Shown: positions 1 through 8,834 of the stretch, piece by piece | How the letters are laid out: every line of letters begins with the position of its first letter | Numbering within the stretch: position 1 is the stretch's first letter | Source: Bradyrhizobium guangdongense | GTDB taxonomy: Bacteria; Pseudomonadota; Alphaproteobacteria; Rhizobiales; Xanthobacteraceae | NCBI RefSeq assembly: GCF_004114975.1 | Contig: NZ_CP030051.1 | Coordinates: forward strand, 1,860,001 to 1,924,000 | Length of the DNA: 64,000 nt | Reading direction: 5' to 3' | Program-made: the position numbers and the translations under genes | The notes under the pieces: model-generated | The model's database searches: none | The model's input: only the letters and a program-made list of their open reading frames with translations | What the model was told of the DNA's origin: nothing

Positions 1-794
1 CCCAGCTCAGCACGACCGCCACGGATTTCCTCAAGGATCTGATCGCTGCCCGCAGCACCGACGGCGGCGGGCGTATCATCCTGCCGCCTGCGTCCTCCAA
101 CCTCCAGGATCTGATCGGCGCGCTGAACATCTCGTACAACGGCTCTTATCTGTTCTCGGGCATCAACACGCAGAACCAGCCGATTACGGCTTACACCGCC
201 GGCTCGGCCAGCAAGAACCAGGTCGACAGCGACTTCCTTGCTTCTTTCGGCTTCTCGCAATCCTCGGCAAGCGTGAGCAGCATTACGCCGGCTCAAATGC
301 AGACGTTTCTCAACACCAGCTTCGATGCCGAATTCGCAAGCCCGGCCTGGAACACCAACTGGTCGACGGCGACCGACCAGGTCATGCAAAGCAGGATCTC
401 CACGACCGAGATCGCCGATACGTCCGTCAGTGCCAACCAGATCGCCTTCCGCAAGCTCGCCGAGGCCTACACCATGATGGCTGATCTCGGGAATGCGAAC
501 CTCAATCAATCGACGTTCCAGGTGGTCGTGGACAAGGCCATCGGCCTCGTCGGCAGCGCCATTACGGATCTTGCTGCGCTCGGCGGCAGCGTCGGAACGG
601 TCCAGCAGCGGATCACCACCGCGACCGACAAGCTCAAGACCCAGAAAGACATTCTGAGCAACCAGATCGTCGGCATGGAGAAGGTCGATCCGGCGGAAGC
701 GTCGACGCGGGTCAATGCCTTGCAGACCCAGATCCAAACCGCGCTCGCGCTCACCTCGCAGCTCCAGAAGATCAGCCTGATCAACTATCTCTGA
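1..794 (+). CDS. flgL: Flagellar hook-filament junction protein FlgL, C-terminal part (5' end outside window)
   Basis: The gene enters from the left edge and is read from base 3, leaving about 263 residues. Near fragment residues 46-58 it has a turn NGSYLFSGINTQ, which matches the 'G.YLFAG..T' segment conserved in FlgL. The last ~90 residues form the amphipathic heptad-rich helix that pairs with the N-terminal helix in flagellin-fold proteins and end ITLINYL-like (ISLINYL). FlgL is secreted through the flagellar export gate and forms the junction between the FlgK ring and the filament. It lies 58 bases upstream of flaF, as in rhizobial flgK-flgL-flaF-flbT operons. A second, different flgL lies at 58286-59197. 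Confidence 0.9.
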   Translation, partial: QLSTTATDFLKDLIAARSTDGGGRIILPPASSNLQDLIGALNISYNGSYLFSGINTQNQPITAYTAGSASKNQVDSDFLASFGFSQSSASVSSITPAQMQTFLNTSFDAEFASPAWNTNWSTATDQVMQSRISTTEIADTSVSANQIAFRKLAEAYTMMADLGNANLNQSTFQVVVDKAIGLVGSAITDLAALGGSVGTVQQRITTATDKLKTQKDILSNQIVGMEKVDPAEASTRVNALQTQIQTALALTSQLQKISLINYL

Positions 795-852
795 GCCCGG
801 CGACCGTCGCTCCCGATTCAGTTTCCTGTAATATCCTGGCAGAGTTGTCCGC

Positions 853-1200
853 ATGACTTTTGAAGCCTATGAGACGGTCGTTGAAGACAGCGGCTACGAG
901 GCGCGAGGGCGCGAGCGCCAGGCGCTCAGCCTCGGCATCGAGCGGTTGGAGCGTCTCCAGAAGGAGCAGCGCTTCAGCATCGAGGACCAGGTCCAGAGCC
1001 TGCTCTATGTCCGGCGGCTATGGACAATCTTCATCGAGGATCTCGCTCATCCCGAGAACGGGCTGCCCGAGCAACTGCGCGCTGACATCATCTCCATCGG
1101 CCTGTGGGTGGTCAAGGAGACCGATCGTCTGCGTGAAGATCGCTCGAACGACGTCATGCAGCTCGTCGAAATCAACCGCCTGATCCGAGACGCGCTTTAA
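853..1200 (+). CDS. flaF: Flagellar biosynthesis regulator FlaF
   Basis: The protein has 115 residues, the usual FlaF length, and is helical throughout. It begins MTFEAYETVVEDSGYEARGR and carries the family's LWTIFIEDLAHPENGLPEQL region around residues 56-75. In Caulobacter, FlaF is needed for flagellin synthesis and secretion and works opposite FlbT. The stop codon TAA shares its last base with the ATG of flbT, so the two are almost certainly translationally coupled. This gene pair is an alphaproteobacterial marker. Confidence 0.93.
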   Translation: MTFEAYETVVEDSGYEARGRERQALSLGIERLERLQKEQRFSIEDQVQSLLYVRRLWTIFIEDLAHPENGLPEQLRADIISIGLWVVKETDRLREDRSNDVMQLVEINRLIRDAL

Positions 1201-1607
1201 TGAAGATTTCCTTGCGCGCGGGTGAACGAATCTACATCAACGGTGCGGTGCTGCGCGTGGATCGCAAGGTCTCGCTCGAGCTCGTCAACGACGTGATGTT
1301 CCTGCTCGAAGGGCAGGTGATGCAGGCTTCCGACGCCACCACGGCGATGCGCCAGCTCTATTTCATCGTCCAGCTCATGCTGATGAACCCGACGGACATC
1401 GGCGCCGCCGCTTCGCTCTATGGACAGCATCATGCGGCCCTCCTTGCCGTGTGCGAGAACCGCGAAATGCTAGACGGGCTCGCCGCGATCGACGAGATGG
1501 TCGGCGGGACCCGATACTTCGAGGCGCTGAAGCGGATCCGGGCGCTGTTTCCCCTGGAGCAGGCCATCCTGGCCGGCGCCACGGAATCCCCATTCAAGGC
1601 GGCCTGA
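1200..1607 (+). CDS. flbT: Flagellin post-transcriptional regulator FlbT
   Basis: The protein has 135 residues and starts MKISLRAGERIYINGAVLRV, the typical FlbT N terminus (a short beta-rich domain). A helical half follows, with the segment LYFIVQLMLMNPTD near residues 53-66. FlbT binds the 5' leader of flagellin mRNA in Caulobacter and promotes its decay until the hook is finished; in other species it can be an activator. It overlaps flaF by one base and is followed after 14 bases by flgD. Which flagellin it controls here is not shown; no flagellin gene is in this cluster within the window. Confidence 0.93.
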   Translation: MKISLRAGERIYINGAVLRVDRKVSLELVNDVMFLLEGQVMQASDATTAMRQLYFIVQLMLMNPTDIGAAASLYGQHHAALLAVCENREMLDGLAAIDEMVGGTRYFEALKRIRALFPLEQAILAGATESPFKAA

Positions 1608-1621
1608 CAGCGGAGAGGCAC

Positions 1622-2044
1622 ATGAACGTCCCCAGCGCGACCGATACCAGCGGCACCAATCCGGCCGGTTCGACTTCAACCGGCGCGACCTCGATGAGCA
1701 AGGGCGTCGACTACAATACCTTCCTCCAGCTCCTCATCGCAGAGATGAAGAACCAGGATCCGACCAATCCGACCGATACCTCGCAATATATGAGCCAGTT
1801 CGCCCAGCTCTCGACCGTCGAGCAGGCGATGCAAACCAATACCAAGCTGGATTCGCTATTGTCCTCCCAGTCGTTGTCGCAGGCGGACGGGTTGATCGGG
1901 AAGACCGTCAGCTTCACCGACTCGACCGGTGCCACCTTCAGCGGCAAGGTCGCCTCGATCTCGATCAACAGCAACGGTTCCGTCGCAACCCTTCAGGACG
2001 GTACCAAGGTTGCGGTCGGCCCCGGCCTCACGATCAGCGGCTAG
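1622..2044 (+). CDS. flgD: Flagellar hook-capping protein FlgD, short rhizobial form
   Basis: The ATG at 1622 is preceded by GGAGAGG, and an upstream in-frame extension would run through flbT, so this start was chosen. The 140-residue product has a Ser/Thr/Gly-rich disordered N terminus, then the FlgD signature FLQLLIAEMKNQDPTNPTD at about residues 34-52 and the LSTVEQ motif. It ends after one small beta domain and lacks the large tudor/Ig-like C-terminal region of enterobacterial FlgD. It caps the growing hook. It is clearly different in length from the 222-residue FlgD at 53763-54431, so the two belong to separate flagellar sets. Confidence 0.9.
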   Translation: MNVPSATDTSGTNPAGSTSTGATSMSKGVDYNTFLQLLIAEMKNQDPTNPTDTSQYMSQFAQLSTVEQAMQTNTKLDSLLSSQSLSQADGLIGKTVSFTDSTGATFSGKVASISINSNGSVATLQDGTKVAVGPGLTISG

Positions 2045-2046
2045 CG

Positions 2047-2313
2047 ATGAACGAGCGGGATGCTCTCGACATCGTCCAGGCCGCGATCTGGACCATTCTC
2101 GTCGCCTGCGGACCCGCAGTCGGGGCGGCGATGCTGGTCGGCATCCTCATCGCGCTGATCCAGGCCCTGACCCAGATCCAGGAGGCGACGCTGACCTTCG
2201 TTCCGAAGATCATCGTCATTCTCGTCGTCGTGGCCATCTCCGGCTCCTTCATCGGTGCGCATCTCTCCACCTTCACCGAGATGGTCTATTCGCGGATCGA
2301 GCACGGCTTCTGA
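2047..2313 (+). CDS. fliQ: Flagellar export gate protein FliQ
   Basis: An 88-residue inner-membrane protein with two predicted transmembrane hairpin segments (about residues 15-40 and 54-75). Conserved features are an N-terminal acidic stretch before the first segment and the polar LIQALTQIQEATLTFVPK linker typical of FliQ/SctS. It packs with FliP and FliR into the export gate of the flagellar type III secretion system. The ATG lies two bases after the flgD stop, so it is part of the same operon. fliP is not in the window and must lie elsewhere. Confidence 0.95.
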   Translation: MNERDALDIVQAAIWTILVACGPAVGAAMLVGILIALIQALTQIQEATLTFVPKIIVILVVVAISGSFIGAHLSTFTEMVYSRIEHGF

Positions 2314-2391
2314 TCCGCGGAACCTCCAGCCACCATCCTCGCGTAAGCTTTGGGGGGCAGATTGCGGGGCGGACCCTGCTGCCGGTGACCC

Positions 2392-4473
2392 ATGGCCGAT
2401 ACGTTAGCTGCTAGCCTGCCGAACCCGCGACGCTTCGGCGCGGATGCCTTCTTCGCGGGCGGTATCGTGACCATGCTCACGATCCTGTTCCTGCCGATTC
2501 CTCCTGTTCTGATCGACCTCGGTCTCGCCTTCTCGATCGCGCTGTCCGCGCTGATTTTGATGGTTGCGTTGTGGATCCAGCGGCCACTCGACTTCTCCGC
2601 TTTTCCCACCGTTCTCCTGATCGCGACGATCCTGCGGCTGGCGCTGAATATCGCGACCACCCGCCTGATCCTGTCGCGCGGCGGAGAGGGTGAGCAGGCT
2701 GCCGGCCATGTCGTCGCCGGTTTCTCGAAATTCGTCATGGGCGGCGACTTCGTCATCGGCCTGATCATCTTCGCGATCCTGGTCACGGTGAATTTCGTCG
2801 TCATCACCAAGGGCGCGACGCGTATCGCGGAAGTCGGCGCCCGCTTCACCCTGGATGCCATTCCCGGCAAGCAGATGGCGATCGACGCGGATCTATCGGC
2901 CGGTCTGATCGACGACAAGGAAGCGCAGCGCCGGCGCCGCGAGCTCGAGGAAGAGAGCGCGTTCTTCGGTGCGATGGACGGTGCATCCAAGTTCGTTCGC
3001 GGCGACGCCATCGCCGGCTTGATCATCACTGCGATCAACATTTTCGGCGGCATCATCATCGGCGTCACCCATCATGGGCTGACCTTGTCGCGCGCCGCCG
3101 ACGTCTACACAAAGCTCTCGGTCGGCGACGGCCTGGTGTCGCAGATGCCGGCGCTGATCGTATCGCTGTCGGCGGGTCTTCTGGTGTCCAAGGGCGGCAC
3201 CAGGGGCTCGGCCGAGCAGGCCGTGCTGCGGCAGCTCGGCGGCTATCCGCGCGCGGTGTCGGCGGCCTCCTTGATGATGTTCGTGCTGGCGCTGATGCCG
3301 GGCCTGCCGATGGCGCCGTTCGTACTATTGGGCGGCGTCATGGCCTTCGTCGGCTACTCGCTGCCGAAGCGGCAGGCCGCGGCGAAGCAGAAGGATGACG
3401 CGCGCAAGGCGGAGGAGCGGGCGCAGAACGAGGCCAAGGAGTCCGTCAAGGAATCGCTCAAGACCGCCGAGATCGAGCTGTCGCTCGGCAGCCATCTGTC
3501 GGTCCACCTGCTTGGTTCGCGCAACGAGCTCGCACACCGCGTCAGCAAGATCCGCAAGAAATTCGCCAAGCAGTACGGTTTCGTCATTCCCGAGATCAAG
3601 CTGTCGGACAATCTGTCGATCGACCCCAAGGCCTACCAGATCCGGATCCACGATACCCGCGTCGCCCACGGCGAGCTCAGGATCGGCGAGGTGCTGGTGC
3701 TCGTAGACAAGGACGGCAAGCCCGACGTGCCCGGCGATGAGGTGATCGAACCCGCGTTCGGCATGAAAGCGCTGTGGGTGACGGAAGCCTTCACCGAGGA
3801 GGTCAAGAGGCAGGGCTGCAAGCCGGTCGACAATCTGTCGGTGCTGCTCACGCATCTGAGCGAAGTGCTGAGGGCAAACCTCTCGCAGCTGCTGTCCTAC
3901 AAGGACATGCGAGGACTGCTTGACCGGCTCGAGCCCGAGTACAAGCGCCTGGTCGACGACCTCTGCCCATCGCAGATATCCTATTCCGGCCTGCTGGCGA
4001 TCCTGAAGATCCTGCTTGGCGAGCGGGTGTCGATCCGCAATCTTCATCTGATCCTCGAAGCGATCGCCGAGATTGCACCCCATGTGCGGCGCTCGGAGCA
4101 GGTCGCCGAGCATGTGCGGATGCGCCTGGCTCAGCAGATCTGCGGCGACCTCTCCGACAATGGCGTGCTTAATGTCCTTCGTCTCGGCAACCGCTGGGAC
4201 CTCGCCTTCCACCAGAGCCTCAAGCGCGACGGCAAGGGCGATGTCGTCGAGTTCGACGCCGACCCGCGGCTGATCGAGCAGTTCGCGACCGAGGCGAGCG
4301 CCGCGATCCGGAAATTCACCGAGGACGGCACCAGCGTGGTGCTGGCGGTAACACCGGAAGCACGGCCCTATGTCCGCATGATTCTCGAGCGTGTGTTCCC
4401 GACATTGCCGATCCTCTCGCATGTCGAGGTCGCCCGCAGCGCCGAGATCAGGGCGCTCGGAGCCATTTCGTGA
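2392..4473 (+). CDS. flhA: Flagellar export apparatus protein FlhA
   Basis: The 693 residues match the full length of FlhA. The first ~330 are membrane-spanning, with about eight segments. The FHIPEP-family signature [14 protein letters not shown] falls at residues 81-94. From about residue 350 a cytoplasmic domain follows; in this family it forms a nonameric ring that docks late chaperone-substrate complexes. A charged linker rich in Lys/Glu/Ala (about residues 325-360) joins the two. It is separated from fliQ by 78 bases and overlaps fliR at its 3' end. Confidence 0.97.
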   Translation: MADTLAASLPNPRRFGADAFFAGGIVTMLTILFLPIPPVLIDLGLAFSIALSALILMVALWIQRPLDFSAFPTVLLIATILRLALNIATTRLILSRGGEGEQAAGHVVAGFSKFVMGGDFVIGLIIFAILVTVNFVVITKGATRIAEVGARFTLDAIPGKQMAIDADLSAGLIDDKEAQRRRRELEEESAFFGAMDGASKFVRGDAIAGLIITAINIFGGIIIGVTHHGLTLSRAADVYTKLSVGDGLVSQMPALIVSLSAGLLVSKGGTRGSAEQAVLRQLGGYPRAVSAASLMMFVLALMPGLPMAPFVLLGGVMAFVGYSLPKRQAAAKQKDDARKAEERAQNEAKESVKESLKTAEIELSLGSHLSVHLLGSRNELAHRVSKIRKKFAKQYGFVIPEIKLSDNLSIDPKAYQIRIHDTRVAHGELRIGEVLVLVDKDGKPDVPGDEVIEPAFGMKALWVTEAFTEEVKRQGCKPVDNLSVLLTHLSEVLRANLSQLLSYKDMRGLLDRLEPEYKRLVDDLCPSQISYSGLLAILKILLGERVSIRNLHLILEAIAEIAPHVRRSEQVAEHVRMRLAQQICGDLSDNGVLNVLRLGNRWDLAFHQSLKRDGKGDVVEFDADPRLIEQFATEASAAIRKFTEDGTSVVLAVTPEARPYVRMILERVFPTLPILSHVEVARSAEIRALGAIS

Positions 4474-5222
4474 TTAGCGGTCTCACCGACAACGTGCTCG
4501 CCACGTTCATCGTGTTCTGCCGCATCGGTGCCTGCCTGATGCTGGTGCCAGGCTATTCCAGCGTGAACGTTCCGCCGCAGATCCGGCTGTTCGTCGCGCT
4601 GGTTACGACGTTCGCGCTGACGCCGATCCTGGTCTCAATCCTGAAGCCGCTCGTGGACGACGCTTCGCCACTGACGCTGGCGCTGCTGATCGGCACCGAG
4701 TTGCTGGTCGGCAGCGTCATCGGTCTCGGCGGCCGTGTGTTCTTCCTCGCGCTCCAGACCATGCTGGCCGTGATGGCCAGCGCGATCGGCCTGAGCAGCA
4801 TCCCGGGCACGCCGGTGGGTGACACCGATCCGGCCCCGCCCGTGGTCCCGCTCATCATGGCCGCGGTCACCACGCTGTTCTTCCTGACCGACCAGCACTG
4901 GCAGGTGCTGCGCGGGTTGATGAACTCGTACGACGTCTGGCGCCCCGGAGAGAAGCTGAGCGGCGAAATGGCGCTGAACCAGCTCGTGAACCGGCTCACG
5001 GACGCGTTCGTGCTGACGCTGCGGATCACCAGCCCCTTCATCGTCTACTCCATCGTCGTCAATTTTTCGGTCGGTCTCATCAACAAGTTGACGCCGGCGA
5101 TTCCGGTCTATTTCGTCTCGGTGCCGTTCGTGCTGTTCGGCGGCTTCCTGCTGCTCTACCTCACCAGCGACGAGTTGCTGACGCAGTTCATGCTCGGCCT
5201 CTCGTCCTGGCTGGCGGGGTGA
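4470..5222 (+). CDS. fliR: Flagellar export gate protein FliR
   Basis: The product has 250 residues and six or so hydrophobic segments, beginning with a helix over residues 6-24 that contains [13 protein letters not shown], the FliR family start. It uses a GTG start overlapping the flhA TGA stop (GTGA), indicating coupled translation. FliR with FliP and FliQ forms the helical export gate in the basal-body membrane. The order fliQ-flhA-fliR is the same as in Sinorhizobium and other rhizobia. Confidence 0.95.
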   Translation: MISGLTDNVLATFIVFCRIGACLMLVPGYSSVNVPPQIRLFVALVTTFALTPILVSILKPLVDDASPLTLALLIGTELLVGSVIGLGGRVFFLALQTMLAVMASAIGLSSIPGTPVGDTDPAPPVVPLIMAAVTTLFFLTDQHWQVLRGLMNSYDVWRPGEKLSGEMALNQLVNRLTDAFVLTLRITSPFIVYSIVVNFSVGLINKLTPAIPVYFVSVPFVLFGGFLLLYLTSDELLTQFMLGLSSWLAG

Positions 5223-5228
5223 CCGGCC

Positions 5229-5648
5229 ATGGAATCGCGCGCGGACAAGCTCGGTCGCATCGTCTCGCTGGTGAAGCTCCAACTGCGGCTGTCTGAATGG
5301 CAGCTCGCGCAATTGCGGCAGCAGGAAAGAACCATGCAGGACGAGCAGGCATGGCTGGTCGGAACCTTGAACGAAGGCAAGGCGCCGGCGGGTTCGTCCA
5401 GCGACTCGATCGCGCGGCGCCTCAACAAGACCAGTGTCGGTGCACGCGCTGTGCAGGAGCGCGCTTCGATGCAGCTCGACAAGGTCCGTTCGGAGACCAG
5501 GCGCGTGAAGCAGCTCGAGGAGGTCGCCAGGGTGGCGCTCGCCGACAAGCTGCGCGATGCAGAGAAGCGCTCGCTCGAAGACATCACGGGGACCCACGCC
5601 GCTGTCCGCGATTTGACGAGGCGGCCAGCCAGCCGGAACAAGCCATGA
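5229..5648 (+). CDS. FliJ-like coiled-coil flagellar protein (predicted)
   Basis: A 139-residue, almost wholly helical and strongly charged protein, with heptad repeats from about residue 10 to 120 (LQLRLSEWQLAQLRQQE near the start, long Arg/Lys/Glu runs later). It starts six bases after fliR and overlaps the next gene by ATGA. Size, coiled-coil character and position among export genes fit FliJ, the export-ATPase stalk protein, which diverges so much that it is often missed by similarity. I cannot see a diagnostic motif, so the FliJ role is inferred from shape and neighbours. It could instead be a cluster-specific chaperone. Confidence 0.6.
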   Translation: MESRADKLGRIVSLVKLQLRLSEWQLAQLRQQERTMQDEQAWLVGTLNEGKAPAGSSSDSIARRLNKTSVGARAVQERASMQLDKVRSETRRVKQLEEVARVALADKLRDAEKRSLEDITGTHAAVRDLTRRPASRNKP

Positions 5649-6109
5649 TCGTGACACCGACATCCGACCTCGTTCTAGACGTTCTCGACGCCGCCGATCC
5701 TGTGGCGCAACACGCGGCGACTGCCAAGCTCCATGCGCTGAAATCGTCCGACGCCGATTTTGCCGCAACGATGGACGCCGCCGGCAAGGCGGCGGATCAA
5801 TCCGCCGCAAGCGTCGCCGAGGCGCAATCGGGCGTAGTGAACGGGGCGCCGGTGCATGTGATCAAGAAGCCCGGGCCGGACGAGGTCTATCGCAAGTTCG
5901 AAGCCTTCATCCTCCAGACCTTCGTCGAGACGATGCTGCCGAAGGAGTCGGAGGAGGTCTTCGGCAAGGGCACAGCCGGCGGCATCTGGAAATCGATGTT
6001 GGCCGAGCAGCTTGGCGCCCAACTTGCGAAGGGCAAAGGGATCGGAATTGCCAAACAGCTCGCAGCTGCGCATCCGGCGGGGCCGGACGTGACGGGCAAG
6101 GCCGGATGA
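5645..6109 (+). CDS. Rod-binding (FlgJ N-terminal-type) flagellar protein
   Basis: The ATG at 5645 overlaps the upstream stop as ATGA and gives 154 residues. The second half is the FlgJ rod-binding domain: FEAFILQTFVETMLPKESEE at about residues 84-103, then GGIWKSMLAEQLGAQLAKGKG and a short C-terminal tail. There is no muramidase domain, which is normal in Alphaproteobacteria, where this stand-alone form helps rod assembly (it is called CheL or FlgJ in different genomes). The first 80 residues are Ala-rich and low in conservation. It is coupled to the FliJ-like gene upstream. Confidence 0.85.
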   Translation: MIVTPTSDLVLDVLDAADPVAQHAATAKLHALKSSDADFAATMDAAGKAADQSAASVAEAQSGVVNGAPVHVIKKPGPDEVYRKFEAFILQTFVETMLPKESEEVFGKGTAGGIWKSMLAEQLGAQLAKGKGIGIAKQLAAAHPAGPDVTGKAG

Positions 6110-6152
6110 TGAAGCCAGACAGGGATGACGAACGTTGAGGGATGAATTTGCT

Positions 6153-6680
6153 ATGCAGGTAGAACAGGGCGCGACGGCCCCGGTAATGGAACAGCCGGTC
6201 GTCGACATCGAGGCCGTTGCGACTGAGGCTGCACGGGGCGACGTTCTGCTGCCCGCCCTCCTGCTCAGTTCCGGCGGCGAGATGACATCCGACGATGCTG
6301 AATCGGCAGGAGCGGAGGCGACGCGCTCCGAGGAGATCCGCGGCCTATTGGCCGCGATTCGCCGGCTCGAAACCATCGTCGTGGAAGAGACCACCGCGCT
6401 CGCGACAGGACAGAAGGTCGACTTCGACGACTTCAGCGCCCGGAAAAGCCGGAGCATGCTGGAGTTCGTCCGCCTGATGCGGGCGCGGATGCATCTCGGC
6501 GGCGAAACCGAGATCACCGAGGAGATCCAGCGGCTCCGCGAGAAGCTGGAGCGAAATCGCTCCCTCCTCGAGATGCATTACGAGGCCGTGCGCGAGGTCG
6601 CGGGCATCATCGTCAAGGCGATCAAGGATGCCGAGTCGGACGGCACCTATACCGGTCGTGCAGTGCGGGATGCAAAATGA
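6153..6680 (+). CDS. FlgN-like flagellar export chaperone (predicted)
   Basis: A start at ATG 6153 with GAGGGA ten bases upstream gives 175 residues; a TTG at 6135 in the same frame would add six. The N-terminal 50 residues are acidic and disordered. The rest is helical, with IRRLETIVVEETTALATGQ followed by ARKSRSMLEFVRLMRA, reminiscent of the 'L..EN..L..G' and 'L...K..LL' repeats of FlgN, and a C-terminal 'tYtGRA' tail like the 'YG..G' tail of FlgN proteins. FlgN escorts FlgK and FlgL to the export gate. It overlaps the next gene by ATGA. The gene at 56002-56475 has the same architecture. Family assignment is by eye. Confidence 0.55.
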   Translation: MQVEQGATAPVMEQPVVDIEAVATEAARGDVLLPALLLSSGGEMTSDDAESAGAEATRSEEIRGLLAAIRRLETIVVEETTALATGQKVDFDDFSARKSRSMLEFVRLMRARMHLGGETEITEEIQRLREKLERNRSLLEMHYEAVREVAGIIVKAIKDAESDGTYTGRAVRDAK

Positions 6681-7135
6681 TCAAACTGGTGCTGGCCGGG
6701 CTCTGGGTATGCATCCTCACCGCGGGCACGAGCTACGGCGTGGCCTATTGGAAGGAAAACGGCAGCTTGCTGTCCGCCAAGGACGAATATCTGGATGGGC
6801 TGCAATACCAGAAAACGCGTGCTTTGAGCGTGCCCATGGTCGAGGGCGGTGCCGTGCAGGGCTACATCGTCGCGCGATTCGTCTACACGGTGGACGCCAA
6901 GACCATGCACCAGCTCACCGTTCCACCCGAGCCGTTCGTCGTGGATGAGGCCTTCCGCAGGATCTATGCGGACGAGCGCCTCGATTTCAGGAAGCTCGCC
7001 CGCTACGACCTCTCCCTTCTCACCGCAGCGATCAAGCAGCGCGTCAACGAGCGGATGCAAGCCGATATCGTTCAGGACGTGCTGGTCGAGGACTTCAACT
7101 ACGTCTCCAAGGAAGAATTCCAGCAGAAGCCCTAG
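6677..7135 (+). CDS. Membrane-anchored FliL-like flagellar protein (predicted)
   Basis: 152 residues with one N-terminal membrane segment (about residues 4-25) and the remainder predicted periplasmic. The C-terminal half ends with a long helix and the strand ADIVQDVLVEDFNYV, which resembles the 'v..VlftdFv' end of FliL, the stator-associated basal-body protein. FliL is usually near fliM or motA, so this placement is odd, and the similarity is weak. The ATGA overlap with the upstream chaperone-like gene shows it belongs to the flagellar operon. It may be a rhizobium-specific component rather than FliL itself. Confidence 0.5.
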   Translation: MIKLVLAGLWVCILTAGTSYGVAYWKENGSLLSAKDEYLDGLQYQKTRALSVPMVEGGAVQGYIVARFVYTVDAKTMHQLTVPPEPFVVDEAFRRIYADERLDFRKLARYDLSLLTAAIKQRVNERMQADIVQDVLVEDFNYVSKEEFQQKP

Positions 7136-7184
7136 CCTGCCGGGCCGCGAAGCCGCGCCTGCGCAACGACGTTTCTGGCCTCAA

Positions 7185-7234
7185 AAAGCAAGCCGGCCTC
7201 TGCAGGATCTCCCGCAGAGGCCGGTCGTCGTTTG
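7185..7234. terminator. Bidirectional terminator between the flagellar operon and ftcR
   Basis: A perfect 11-bp stem (left arm 7193-7203, right arm 7214-7224) with a 10-base loop lies between two convergent genes. On the minus strand it is followed by CTTGCTTTTTG, a good U-rich tail for ending the regulator transcript. On the plus strand a weaker TCGTCGTTT tail follows, so it probably stops both. Confidence 0.8.
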
Positions 7235-7253
7235 CGAGCCTTCCTCCAGCGCG

Positions 7254-8024
7254 TCAGTTGCCGGCCGGGTACGCCGCCGGGGCGGCATGGGCCCGGTTCA
7301 GCAGGATGCCGACGTCGTCGAGATCCTGCATCGGCTCGTCAATGGCCTCGTTGGCGGGGATGTTGAGCCGGTATCCGACATAGCGCCGTGCCACGATGGC
7401 GTCGAAGCCGAGGCGGTCGCGAAGCTTCTTGCGCAGCTTGCTGACGTGGCTCTCGATCACGCTCTCGTCGAAAGTGGATTCGAAGATGCCGTAGACGGCG
7501 TTGAAGATCTGCGTCTTGGTAATCCACTTGCCGTGGTTGCTGACCATGTATTCCAGGATGCGCAGCTCGCGGCGAGGCAGGGTGAGGGCGTGGCCCGCGA
7601 TCTCGGGATCACGTCCGTTGAAGAAGACCTGGATCCTGGTCTCGCAGGGCCGCGGCAACTCGCCCACCCGGCGGCGTGCGATCGCGGCCGTTCGAGCGAG
7701 GATCTCGCGCAGGTGAATCGGCACGTGCACGACGTCGTCGACACCCGATTCGAACAGCTCCAGCGTGTTCTTGAGCATCTTCTGGCCGCTCATCGCGATG
7801 ATCGGAGCCGCAGACCGCTTGCGCATCGCCCGTGGCAGGCTTCCGCGGGCATCGCACTCCCCCAGAAGGAAGGCATCGACGGCTGCGAGGTCCGATTCGT
7901 TCGCGGATTGCAGCCAGTCCCAGAATTCTCCGGAGGAGAAGCCGATCGACGATACACCCTCGCGAACGAGTCCTCCTACGTAGCTGTTCGCGACGCTCTC
8001 GCGATCATCAACGATAATATACAT
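7254..8024 (-). CDS. ftcR: Flagellar master regulator, FtcR/Rem/LafR-type OmpR-family protein
   Basis: 256 residues in two parts: a receiver-like N-terminal domain (residues 1-120, beginning MYIIVDDRESVANSYVGG) and an OmpR/PhoB winged helix (about 140-235, with LPRRELRILEYMVSNHGKWI and ESHVSKLRKKL). The acidic pair DD at 6-7 is present. Where a phospho-acceptor Asp is expected the sequence reads AVDAFLLGEC, with Gly in that place, so phosphorylation is unlikely. FtcR of Brucella, Rem of Sinorhizobium and LafR of Bradyrhizobium are orphan activators of flagellar genes with this architecture. It is convergent with the flagellar operon it probably controls. Confidence 0.85.
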   Translation of the reverse strand: MYIIVDDRESVANSYVGGLVREGVSSIGFSSGEFWDWLQSANESDLAAVDAFLLGECDARGSLPRAMRKRSAAPIIAMSGQKMLKNTLELFESGVDDVVHVPIHLREILARTAAIARRRVGELPRPCETRIQVFFNGRDPEIAGHALTLPRRELRILEYMVSNHGKWITKTQIFNAVYGIFESTFDESVIESHVSKLRKKLRDRLGFDAIVARRYVGYRLNIPANEAIDEPMQDLDDVGILLNRAHAAPAAYPAGN

Positions 8025-8834
8025 CAGTCAGTCGCCCCTGTTTCGCACTTGCCGCGGCCGGGAGGTTTATTGTGATGCCCCGGCTCGGCAGCCATGCTGT
8101 TTGACGATATTTCCCTCCCGCGAACCGTTATTATGGTTTCGATATTCGCGGGCAGCCCTACGCATTCAGTGCCTGCGCGAGCAGGCCTGCTACTTCGACT
8201 CGATACTGAACGCTACTGCGTGAAGCCCGGCGGGTGTCTTACGATCACCTTGCGGAGCGGATTGAGAAAACGACCTGGTACAGTGGCGTCACGTTACGCA
8301 TTGCGTCCGAACACTACCGAACTCAGTCGATCTCCTCGCCAACGGGCGCGAATCACTTGATGTAGACCGTAACAATTGCCGATTTCCGATCAAGCGTGCG
8401 AAACAAAGCGTTTGCTACGTGTGCTTGATGCTGTTGATTCGTTTCCGGTTGTTTCTTTATGTGTCGCCTCGCATCAGTTGATTTCAAATCCGAACTAGTT
8501 TTGCACCGTGGTGGTCATAAAGTTCCATATACCCGTAAAAATTCAGCTATTTTGGGTGGTACTGCCGGATCGCCGCAGTGAAGGGTTTTCAACCCCGGAT
8601 TGACTCTCCTTGCCGCGCAGCCGCGTGCGACAACTCGACTGATTTGTAGCGACGCGACTTCAGCTTGGCGAAATCTTGGCGAGGGTGTGTCTTTCGAGTC
8701 GCACTTTTGCCTTATGCAGTTGCGTCGGACTCGCCAACGATCATCCGCGACCAACAGTTTTTCGATGCGCACGTTTCAAGCAAGCTTCACCAACTAGCTT
8801 CGCTCGAAGATCGAAATGAACGGAGCATTTTCAA
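8025..8834. other. Long intergenic region without a supported gene
   Basis: About 810 bases, visibly richer in A+T than the flanking genes. Short open frames exist on both strands but have poor composition and no ribosome-binding sites, so none is called. It must hold the ftcR promoter and that of the gene at 8835. Structures seen are an inverted repeat CCCGCGAA (8117-8124)/TTCGCGGG (8145-8152), a tight hairpin GCCTGC-GCGA-GCAGGC (8171-8186), and a 62-base element closed by TTGGCGAG (8676-8683) and CTCGCCAA (8730-8737). Confidence 0.5.

Noticed and set aside
3325..4422. 365-codon open frame opposite flhA
   Set aside because: Antisense to a strongly conserved gene; rich in Asp/Arg/His/Leu as expected from the mirror of GC-rich codons, with no recognisable motif.
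8094..8360. 88-codon frame in the long gap after ftcR
   Set aside because: No ribosome-binding site, odd composition and overlap with hairpins.
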